IMG/VR virus record: IMGVR_UViG_3300047443_000289
Location: 1-45,058 of that record
Length of the DNA stretch: 45,058 nt
Reading direction: 5' to 3' (one strand)
Source: a virus
The notes under the pieces: model-generated
Databases searched by the model: none
What the model saw: only the letters and a program-made list of their open reading frames with translations
Told to the model about the DNA's origin: nothing
Position numbers and translations under genes: made by a program
Part shown: positions 22,247 to 30,300 of the stretch, in pieces
How the letters are laid out: each line of letters starts with the position of its first letter
How positions within the stretch are numbered: position 1 is the stretch's first letter

Positions 22247-24316
22247 ATGGTGAGCATGACAACGCCATCTTCTGCGCCGAGCGCGCCCAACGTCAATCGC
22301 GGTACCCCGAGCATGCCGGTGATGAACCGTGCTGCGACGCTGGTGCCGACCACGTTCAACGAAGCAGACAATACCGTCGACCTGGTGTGGACCACTGGCG
22401 CGAGTGTGCTGCGCTACGACTGGTACAACGACACGCAGTACGACGAAGAGCTCGTCGTCACCGCCGAAGCTGTAGACATGAGCCGCTTCGATGCCGGCGT
22501 CGTGCAGGTGATCGACAATCACCGCGTCAACGGCGGCGTCGCATCAATCCTGGGCGTTGCAGTACGCGGGGCCATCGAGAACGGTGAGGGAAAAGCTACT
22601 GTTCGCTTGTCGGTACGGCCGGAAATGGCCGGTATCGTGGCGGACATCAAGGCCGGCATCATCCGCTCGATTAGCTTTGGCTATCGTGTCATCCGCTACG
22701 AAATTATCCCGCCGAATGCACGTACCGATGGCGGCAAGATCCCACTGTACCGTGCCGTCGCTTGGCAGCCTTACGAAATCAGTTTCGTGACCGTCCCGGC
22801 CGACCCTGACGCAAACACGCGCAGCGCGCCGCAGAACGGCCACCCATGCGAATTCATCACCCGGGCGCCCGCCCAATCGTCTCAACCTTTACTGGAAGAT
22901 CCTATGACCACTGCAACCACGACGGGCGCACCGACCACCGCGCCCACCGATGCAACCCGTAACACCCCGGCACCGGCTCCGGTGGCACCTGCGCCCACCG
23001 CTGACCCTGTCGCACTGGCTGCGCAAGAGGCGGCGACCCGCGCAGCGGACATCACCGAACTGTGCACCCGCCACAACGTCAGCAACCTGGCGGTCAGCCT
23101 GATCCGTGCGAACAGCACGATTGACCAAGCTCGTGCCGCGATCCTCGACGAGCGCGTCCGTCTGGACGCGGCCGGTGGTGGCATGCGCAACGTGCGGGTC
23201 GAAACCGTCCGCGACGAACATCAGACCCGCCTGAACGGCATCAGCGAGGCAATCATGCACCGCGTGAATTCGCGCGCCGAGCTGACCGACAACGGCCGCC
23301 AGTACCGGGGCATGTCGCTGATCGAAGTGGGTCGCGACCTGCTGGAGTCGTGCGGCGTCAATACGCGCGGCATGGATCGTCTGACGCTGGCGACCAACAT
23401 GCTGTCGTTCCGCTCGGGTGGCATGATGACCACGAGCGACTTCGCCAACCTGTTCGCCAACGTCGCAAACAAGCGTCTTCGCCAAGCCTACGAGGAGAAT
23501 CCGGGCACGTACCAGATGTGGGCGCGCCGCGCACCGAACGCGCCGGACTTCAAGAACATGAGCGTCGTCCAGCTGTCCGGCGCGCCTGACCTGCTGCAGA
23601 CCAACGAACACGGCGAATTCAAGTATGGCGGTATGACCGATGGCGCCGAAGCCTACAAGGTTCTGACGTTCGGCCGCATCGTTTCGCTGTCGCGTCAGTC
23701 CATCATCAACGACGACCTGCGCGGCTTCGATCGCCTGGTCGCCGCATTCGGCGGAAGCGCGGCCCGCCTGGAAAACCGCCTGGTCTACAGCCAGCTGACC
23801 GCAAACGCGAACCTGGCCGACGCCCTCGCACTGTTCGAAGGCACGACCCACAAGAACCTTGCCTCGGGCGCTGGCTCGGCGCTGCAGTTCTCGGCGCTGA
23901 CGACGGCGCGCGCTGCGATGCGTGTGCAAAAAGGCATGCAGGGCGAAGAACTGAATCTGACGCCGTCGTACCTCATCGTTCCGGCCGCGCTGGAGCAGAC
24001 GGCGTACCAGCTGACCAGTTCGAACTACGTGCCGGCCAAGCAGGCCGACGTGAACGAGTTCCGTACCGGCGGACGCACTTCTCTGGAGCCGATCGTCGAA
24101 CCGGTTCTGGACGCCAACAGCACGACCACCTGGTATATGGCCAGTAACAGCAACCAGGTCGACACCGTCGAGTATTGCTACCTGGACGGTGCCGAGGGTC
24201 CGGTTATCGAGACGCAGGCCGGCTTCGAAGTCGATGGACTCTCGTACAAATGCCGTCTCGACTTCGCTTCGAAGGCGATCGACTACCGCGGCCTGTACAA
24301 AGCCGTCGGCGCGTAA
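22247..24316 (+). CDS. Fused HK97-type prohead protease and major capsid protein
   Basis: The 689-aa protein combines two normally separate proteins. Residues about 30-200 are a U35/HK97 prohead protease with H92 (IDNHRVNG), S143 (RSISFGY) and E178 (PYEISFVTVPADP). A Thr/Pro/Ala linker (about 205-250) follows, a scaffold-like helical delta region (about 250-320), and then an HK97-fold capsid protein (ESCGVNTRGMDRLTLA to IDYRGLYKAVGA at the end). Such fusions are known in related prophages. An in-frame ATG at 22904 (residue 220) has GGAAG upstream and could start a separate capsid product. GTG/ATG choices at 22247-22258 are uncertain. Confidence 0.9.
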   Translation: MVSMTTPSSAPSAPNVNRGTPSMPVMNRAATLVPTTFNEADNTVDLVWTTGASVLRYDWYNDTQYDEELVVTAEAVDMSRFDAGVVQVIDNHRVNGGVASILGVAVRGAIENGEGKATVRLSVRPEMAGIVADIKAGIIRSISFGYRVIRYEIIPPNARTDGGKIPLYRAVAWQPYEISFVTVPADPDANTRSAPQNGHPCEFITRAPAQSSQPLLEDPMTTATTTGAPTTAPTDATRNTPAPAPVAPAPTADPVALAAQEAATRAADITELCTRHNVSNLAVSLIRANSTIDQARAAILDERVRLDAAGGGMRNVRVETVRDEHQTRLNGISEAIMHRVNSRAELTDNGRQYRGMSLIEVGRDLLESCGVNTRGMDRLTLATNMLSFRSGGMMTTSDFANLFANVANKRLRQAYEENPGTYQMWARRAPNAPDFKNMSVVQLSGAPDLLQTNEHGEFKYGGMTDGAEAYKVLTFGRIVSLSRQSIINDDLRGFDRLVAAFGGSAARLENRLVYSQLTANANLADALALFEGTTHKNLASGAGSALQFSALTTARAAMRVQKGMQGEELNLTPSYLIVPAALEQTAYQLTSSNYVPAKQADVNEFRTGGRTSLEPIVEPVLDANSTTTWYMASNSNQVDTVEYCYLDGAEGPVIETQAGFEVDGLSYKCRLDFASKAIDYRGLYKAVGA

Positions 24317-24355
24317 CAGACCAGCTGATCGATAACCCTCAAACAAGGAATACGG

Positions 24356-24688
24356 ATGAAGAACTATGTGCAATCCGGTGACGTGATCACCATCACCGCC
24401 CCGTACGCGCTGACGGCCGGCCAAGGCGCACTCGTCGGTTCGCTGTTCGGCGTGGCGACCTGCGACGCCGCCAACGGCGCCAACGTCGACGTCATGCCCG
24501 AGGGCGTGTTCGATATCACGGCGCTGCAGACGGATACGGGCGCTGCCGGTACGAAGATGTACTGGGACAACGCGGCCAAGCGCCTGACGACGACCTCCAC
24601 GGGCAACACGCTCGTCGGCTGTCTGACCGCCGCCAAGGGCAGCAGCGATACCACTGCGCGCGTCTACCTGGACGGCTGCATCCGCTGA
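24356..24688 (+). CDS. DUF2190 capsid decoration protein
   Basis: The 110-aa protein has the DUF2190 order: MKNYVQSGDVITITAPYALTAGQGALVG, FGVATCDA, EGVFDITALQTD and a final LVGCLTAAKGSSDTTARVYLDG. It likely forms a beta-tulip or decoration trimer on the capsid, next to the capsid gene as usual. An AAGGA Shine-Dalgarno precedes the ATG. Confidence 0.85.
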   Translation: MKNYVQSGDVITITAPYALTAGQGALVGSLFGVATCDAANGANVDVMPEGVFDITALQTDTGAAGTKMYWDNAAKRLTTTSTGNTLVGCLTAAKGSSDTTARVYLDGCIR

Positions 24689-24696
24689 CCGCCGCT

Positions 24697-24996
24697 ATGA
24701 CGTTCGCGCTCCTCAAAGCCATGACGAACGCCAGCGTGCTCAACACGCTGGCCGACGCGCAGGTCCGGTTCGCCGGCAGCGATGTCGATGTGCCTGGTCT
24801 GTTCAAAGACCCGTCGACCGTGGCCGCCCTCGGCATCGGTGCGGACGATACGAGCCCGATCGTCACGGTGGCAACCAACGCGGTGCCGGATGATCCGGCG
24901 GAACAGACGGTGCAGGTTGACAGTGTGTCGTACCTGATTCTTCGCGCTGCGCCGGATGGTACCGGCCTGACGACTCTCACTTTGGAGCGTGTTTGA
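24697..24996 (+). CDS. Head-tail joining protein, FII-like
   Basis: The 99-aa protein has FALLKAMTNASVLNTLADAQVRF at the N-terminus and ends in beta-strands (VQVDSVSYLILRAAPDGTGLTTLTLE), the pattern of lambda FII-type adaptors. It would attach below the connector and receive the tail. Its stop overlaps the next start by one base. Confidence 0.7.
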   Translation: MTFALLKAMTNASVLNTLADAQVRFAGSDVDVPGLFKDPSTVAALGIGADDTSPIVTVATNAVPDDPAEQTVQVDSVSYLILRAAPDGTGLTTLTLERV

Positions 24997-25427
24997 TGAG
25001 CACACAGTTCTCGCAAATTGTTGGCGCCATCGTGACCGCCCTGCAGGCCACGCCGGCAGTTTGCCCGAAAGTGTATCGTGCGCGCCCCGACAGCGTCCCG
25101 GAGCAGTTCGACCAGGCGGTCAACGTCCAATGGGAGCAGGGCATTGCGGGCTTCGGGACGATCCACGGCGCACCCATTGACTGGACGACGAAAGTGTCCG
25201 TCGAGTGCTTCGCACGGAGCCAGACGGATACGGGCGACGTGGCGGTGGATCCGCTTCTCTCAGCCGTGTTCGCTCGTCTTGCGCAAGACACGACGCTGGG
25301 CGGCCTGGTCGCCGACCTGAACGTTGCAGGCGTCGAAGCCGAGAACTCGTCCGACGGAAAGAAGACCGGGTGGGTTCGGCTTACCTACATCGCCCAGCAC
25401 CGCACCGACAACGGAACCCTGAACTGA
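24996..25427 (+). CDS. Tail terminator-like (gpU-type) protein
   Basis: From ATG 24996 the product is 143 aa: a first helix (FSQIVGAIVTALQATPAV), then IDWTTKVSVECFAR as a central strand and KTGWVRLTYIAQH near the end. The position between the FII-like protein and the tail tube fits gpU, which ends tail tube growth and joins tail to head. The fold match is from the order of elements, not from a strong motif. Confidence 0.65.
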   Translation: MSTQFSQIVGAIVTALQATPAVCPKVYRARPDSVPEQFDQAVNVQWEQGIAGFGTIHGAPIDWTTKVSVECFARSQTDTGDVAVDPLLSAVFARLAQDTTLGGLVADLNVAGVEAENSSDGKKTGWVRLTYIAQHRTDNGTLN

Positions 25428-25434
25428 AACCGAT

Positions 25435-25617
25435 ATGACCCAGCAAACCGAAAACCTGACGAGCAATGCCGCTCGTGAAATTCCAACGCCGCCAGGCGGT
25501 GGATCGTGGACCTTCGACGAGGCCGCATGGCAGTGGAAATCCAACGACCCGGCCCCCGAACAAGTGCCGGCCACGACCGGAGGTGATGCCGCGAACACCT
25601 CCACTGAACAGGAGTAA
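25435..25617 (+). CDS. Small tail-region protein (60 aa)
   Basis: The 60-aa acidic protein contains PTPPGGGSWTFDEAAWQWKSND in its middle, a motif I recognise from short phage proteins found just before the tail tube gene. The ends look disordered. Role unknown. Confidence 0.5.
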   Translation: MTQQTENLTSNAAREIPTPPGGGSWTFDEAAWQWKSNDPAPEQVPATTGGDAANTSTEQE

Positions 25618-25622
25618 GCCGA

Positions 25623-26582
25623 ATGCCCCGCTATACACGAAATACCCTGATCGCCGCGGCGATCGAGGCCACTACCGGAACCGACGCGTTGCCGACCGGC
25701 GCGGCCAACGCGATCCTGATCTCCGATCAGAGCATTACGCCGCTCGATTCCCAGAACATCGACCGCTCGCTCGTTCGCGGTTTCTTCGGCGCGAGCGACC
25801 AGCTGGTCGGCCCGGCGAGCGTGAAGCTCGGCTACACGGTCGAGCTGGCCGGCTCGGGCACCGCCGGCACCGCGCCCGCCTGGGGCAAGCCGCTGCAGGC
25901 GTGCGCGGTCGCTGAAGGCATTCTCGCCACGCCGGCGCGCGTGGAGTACACGCCGGTATCGACGAACCTTAAGGCGGCCACCCATTATTACTACGACGAT
26001 GGCGCGCTGCATAAGCTGCTGGGCTCGATGGGCGACTTCACGATCTCGGCGAAGGTCGGTGACCGCCCGACGATCGCTTTCGACTTCATCGGCCTGGACG
26101 GCGGCATGAGCGCCGCGTCGGATACCGGCACCTTCACGGCCTGGAAGAAGCCGGTCGCCATGACGAAGGCCAACGTCGTCGACATCACGCTCGGCGCGTC
26201 TTACGCTGCGGGCGCACTGACTGCCGGTACCGTCTATTCGAGCACCGGCCTGGAACTCAAGGCCGGCAACCAGTCCGCTTTCACGCCTCTGCTGGGCAGC
26301 GAGTCGGTGGATATCACCGATCGCGAGTCGACCGGTAGCGTGGAGCTTGACTTGACCGCTGCCCAGGAAGTGGCGCTGATGACGAGCGTCAAGGCGAATG
26401 CCACCCAGAGTCTGGCCATCACGATCGGTACCACGGCGGGCAACAAGATCATCCTTTTCGCGCCCGCCGCGCAGCTGCTGAACCCGAAAAAAGTCGAGAA
26501 GAACGGCAAACGCCTCATTGGCTACGACGTGCGCTTCATGCCGGTCAACGGCAACGACGAGTGGCGGATCGTCGTCCTGTAA
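25623..26582 (+). CDS. Major tail tube protein
   Basis: The 319-aa protein has the usual tube layout: an N-terminal arm (YTRNTLIAAAIEATTGTD), a beta-barrel core (SVKLGYTVELAG, FTISAKVGDRPTIAFDFIGL), and a C-terminal strand pair (KIILFAPAAQLLNPKKVEK, IGYDVRFMPVNG). An AGGAG precedes the ATG. It is followed by the chaperone pair and tape measure, the normal order. It stacks as hexamers around the tape measure. Confidence 0.85.
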   Translation: MPRYTRNTLIAAAIEATTGTDALPTGAANAILISDQSITPLDSQNIDRSLVRGFFGASDQLVGPASVKLGYTVELAGSGTAGTAPAWGKPLQACAVAEGILATPARVEYTPVSTNLKAATHYYYDDGALHKLLGSMGDFTISAKVGDRPTIAFDFIGLDGGMSAASDTGTFTAWKKPVAMTKANVVDITLGASYAAGALTAGTVYSSTGLELKAGNQSAFTPLLGSESVDITDRESTGSVELDLTAAQEVALMTSVKANATQSLAITIGTTAGNKIILFAPAAQLLNPKKVEKNGKRLIGYDVRFMPVNGNDEWRIVVL

Positions 26583-26614
26583 CCCTATTTCTACCTCAAA
26601 CACGAAAGACCTAT

Positions 26615-26947
26615 ATGGCACTCAAACTCGTCGTCCGCAGCAAACTCCGCGTCCCGGTCAAGGGCAGCATCGCCGGTGAAGACGGCAAGCCGGTCGCGTT
26701 CAGCTTCGTGCTCCTGTGCGATCGCCTGACGCAGACCCAAATCGAAGATGCGATGCGGGACAAGGATACGCCGGTGGTGGACTTCATCCGGCGTGTAACC
26801 CACGGCTGGGAAGACATCCTCGACGACGCGGGCCAGCCGATGTCCTTCGACGAAGACGGCTTCTCGGCAGTCATGGACCAGGCTGGTCTGCCGGGGGTCT
26901 GCTTCCAGGCTTATATGAAAGAAGTTGGCGCCGTCGCAAAAAACTGA
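26615..26947 (+). CDS. Tail assembly chaperone G
   Basis: From ATG 26615 the protein is 110 aa: MALKLVVRSKLRVPVKGSIA with a beta-rich N-terminus, LLCDRLTQTQIEDAMRDKD and a C-terminal helix (FQAYMKEVGAVAKN). It binds the tape measure during tail assembly and is not part of the virion. The frame ends GCA-AAA-AAC-TGA, which is a slippery site for making the GT fusion. Confidence 0.75.
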   Translation: MALKLVVRSKLRVPVKGSIAGEDGKPVAFSFVLLCDRLTQTQIEDAMRDKDTPVVDFIRRVTHGWEDILDDAGQPMSFDEDGFSAVMDQAGLPGVCFQAYMKEVGAVAKN

Positions 26948-27306
26948 AGGAGGCCGCGCGCCTGATGGCGCGTGGCCAGCTGCAACTTGATTCGCAAACT
27001 GATGAAGAGGCCAGCGACGACCTGGCTGCAGCGTTCGCGGCCTTTGGCCTTCAGTGCGAAGACGGCATCGCTGTCGACCAGGACGAATTCTGGCTGTGGC
27101 CGGAAAACGAGGAAGTGTTCTGGTTGTGGGCCGGTTTGCAGACGCAGTGGGTTGTCGGCATGGCCGGCGCTGTCGGCCTGAATTACGCCGGCGTTGAGTC
27201 GGACCTTCGATTGCGCGGCATTCCGAAAAAAAGGCGTCGGGCCATCTACCTCCTCATCAAACACATGGAACAAGCGGCGCTCGACGAGTGGGCGGCGAAA
27301 CGATAG
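26615..27306 (+). CDS. Frameshifted tail chaperone GT (T part 26944-27306)
   Basis: A -1 slip at AAAAAAC (26938-26944) continues G into the T frame, reading LKEAARLMARGQ, and gives a 230-aa fusion. The T part has the DUF1799/gpT look (EEVFWLWAGLQTQW, MAGAVGLNYAGVES, LRGIPKKRRRAIYLLIKHME). In lambda, G and GT in a set ratio recruit tape measure and tube. The only separate start for T, ATG 26965, lies inside the hairpin, which suggests it is poorly used. Confidence 0.8.
26938..26977 (+). promoter_or_regulatory. Programmed -1 ribosomal frameshift signal
   Basis: The heptamer A-AAA-AAC (26938-26944) is in the correct register with the G frame and sits just before the TGA. After 7 nt an 11-bp hairpin follows (26952-26962 with 26967-26977, one G-U pair, loop TGAT). 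Spacing and stem strength match known -1 frameshift sites. Confidence 0.88.
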
Positions 27307-27316
27307 GGCGCACGCA

Positions 27317-30300
27317 ATGTCATTCTCACCGGGATCCGGCGCGGTCATCAGATTTACTGTGGAAGGCGCACAGACCGCGCAACGCCAGATCGAGACGATC
27401 GGTAGCTCCTTCGATCAGTTAGGAGCCTTTGCGCGTACGGGTTTGGCAGCGCTGGCCGCTGGCTACGCTGCATTGAACATCGGTGCATATGTCAAAGATG
27501 CGACGCTCCTGGCCGCGCGCTATGAGACGCTGGGCATCGTCATGCACACCGCAGGCGTGAATGCCGGGTATTCCAATGCACAGATGGACGCTTATGCCAA
27601 GGGGTTGGAAAAAAGTGGTATCTCGATGGTGAAGGCGCGGGAAGCCATGACGGCGATGACGACGGCGAACCTGGACAACAACAAGTCCGTGGAGCTGGGG
27701 CGCATGGCACAGAATCTTGCCGTGGTCGCCAACAAGAGTTCGTCGGAGACCCTGACTGATCTGATCACGAACATTCAGCAGGCCGATACCGAGGGCCTGA
27801 AGTACATGGGCATCATCCTGAACCAGGACGAGGCCCTTCAAAAATACGCCACTTCCCACAACACCGTAACCAAAGCCCTGACCCAGACCCAGAAGGCGGA
27901 AGCGATTCAGGCAGCGGTCATGCAGCAGGGCGCCAAGTACGCAGGAATCTACGAAAGGGCGATGGGCACGGCAGGCAAAGCCCTGAGCTCTCTCGACCGC
28001 TACTTCGAGAACATCAGGGTCCGGTTGGGAACGCCGTTCCTGGAAGGCTTTGCCCAAGGCGTATTCGGCGTTACCGACGGAGTCAAGCACCTGAACACGT
28101 GGCTGGACGAGCTTGAAAAAAACGGTGCCATGGAGAACTTGGCCAAGTCCATCGGTTCTTTAGCCGGCGGCACGATCGGCGTCATCAAAGACGTCATTGG
28201 CGCCATCGGCGATATGGGCACGGCGCTCGTCAACACAGGCCAGGCGGCCGGGGAATTCTTCACCAAGTACCTTGGCGGGATGGCAACGCTCAAAACCGCG
28301 ACGATCGCCTTCGCGTTGTTGTTATCCGGATTCATGGTCGAGCAAGCGTTGATCGGGTTTCGCGCGCTTAGCGCGGCGGCCTGGGCGGCGGCTCTGCAGG
28401 TAGGTGGCGCATTTACCGCTATGAGCGCGGCCGCCACGACCATGCTGCGAGGCTTGCAGTTCAGCGCAGCGCTGATCGGCTGGGGTCCGGCGATCCTGCT
28501 CGCAGGTCGAATGGCGATTGCCGCCATTGGCACGACGATCGCATCGATTCCCGGAGCGGTAGGGGCATTGACATTGGCAGCAGGGGGCACGCTCGGCTAC
28601 CTCCTCGTGAAAGGGTTTGGCGACAGCATCAGCAAAGGGGTTTCGTTCCTCCTGCCGAAGTTCATCGACGACGCCGTGGACAAGGCTGTTGCCTACGCTG
28701 TTAAAAAATTCAGTGATTTGCCCGAAGTCAGCGAGGCGATCGTAAAAGGCAATCCCGTAGACGATGCGAAGGCGGCGGAAAACAAGGCCGAGAAGGACCG
28801 CAAAGAACGACTGATGCGTGAGATGAACAACTCGGTTGTTGCCGCGGAGAGCCAGATCGCCATCACGTCGGCCGCCAACACCAGGCTCAAGGCGCTGAAC
28901 GATCTGCGTGACCAGGAGCTCAAACAATCTCTTGACCAGCGCATCATCACCCAAGCCGACTATCTCCAGAAAAAGGAAAAGCTGGACGTGGCCGAGGCTC
29001 AGGGGCAGCTCAGCCAGATTGCAGCTCAGAAAGCGCAGCTGGCTGCGTACATGGCCGCTTTCAAGGCCGGCGCACCACTGGGCCAAGGACGTGACCCTGC
29101 CGCCGACGCCAACGAGATGATCAAGCTGTCGGGCGAAGAAGCTGCAGCACAGACCAGGCTCAATGCAGTAAAGCAGAACTATGCCTACCAGATCGCCGAC
29201 GCCGTAATCGAAAGCTACACGAAGGAATTTGGTTCGATTACCAGTATCGTGGAAGCGCAAGAACAGCTCGTGCGCGTGACCCGGCAAACCTTTTTGGAGG
29301 CCGGAAAGACGGCCGAGCAACGTGAAACGATCGGCGCCCAGCGTATGCAATCGGCCGCCGATGAACTGTCCGCCGAGCAAGAGGCCAAGCGGGCCAACGG
29401 CACCGCTACCAAAGAGTACATCCAGAACACTTCGGCAATGATCACGGCGCTGAATCAGATGGGGCAGGCACGCCTGAAAGCCTTAGGCTCGAACGTTGCC
29501 ACCAGCTTCATCAATGATACCAAGGCGATGCGTGACGATACGGTGGCGCTGTATGCGGACATGAAGAACACGTTCCTCGGCACGGAGGAAGAACGCGTGC
29601 GTGCAGCAGCAGCAGCTTCGATACGTCTGGCAGACATTCGCAAGCGGGACGCCGACGCTGCGATCGACGGTACCAACGATACCGACGCGCAGAAGATCGC
29701 CGCCAAAATGAAAGTCCTCCAGGCATACAACGATTACGTCAACTCGGTGAACAAGAACGCCGATGCCAAAGCCCTGCAAGGCTCCAGGGGGTTCGAGACG
29801 TTGAAGGACGCTATCGGATCTGCATTCGACGTGAATAGGATTGAATTGTTCGGCCAGGCGATGAGTGATGCCTTCGGCAATGCCGGTGCGGCATTAGGTA
29901 GCTTGGTCGACGCGTTCTCCCTTTACGCTCAGCAGCAGCGAGACAATGAAAGTGCGCGTGAGGTCGCGAACACGCTATACAAGACTGACGCCAACAAACT
30001 GGCCGCGGCCCAGTCGGCAATTACGATGAAGCAGCAGCGTGAGCAGCTGGGATATTACGGGAATATCGCCGGCGCAGCTAAAGGATTCTTCAAACAGAAC
30101 ACGACTGGTTACAAGCTCCTGGAGGGGGCGGAAAAGGAGTTCCGACTGATGCAGTTGGCCTTCCAGATGGAATCGTTGTACACCCATCTGTTTGTGACCA
30201 CCGCGAAAACGACCGCCACGGTAACTGGGCAGGCTGTGGAGACTGGCGCGGTCGCTACCGGAGAGGCAGCGCGCAACGCCATTAAGGTCCCTGGCGTATT

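Noticed and set aside
22889-24424. Long minus-strand open frame of 511 codons
   Set aside because: It is the GC-rich antisense shadow of the protease-capsid gene; composition is Arg/Val/Gly-rich and no domain is seen.
25260-26621. Long minus-strand open frame of 453 codons
   Set aside because: Shadow of the tail terminator and tail tube genes, with no promoter, Shine-Dalgarno or recognisable motif.
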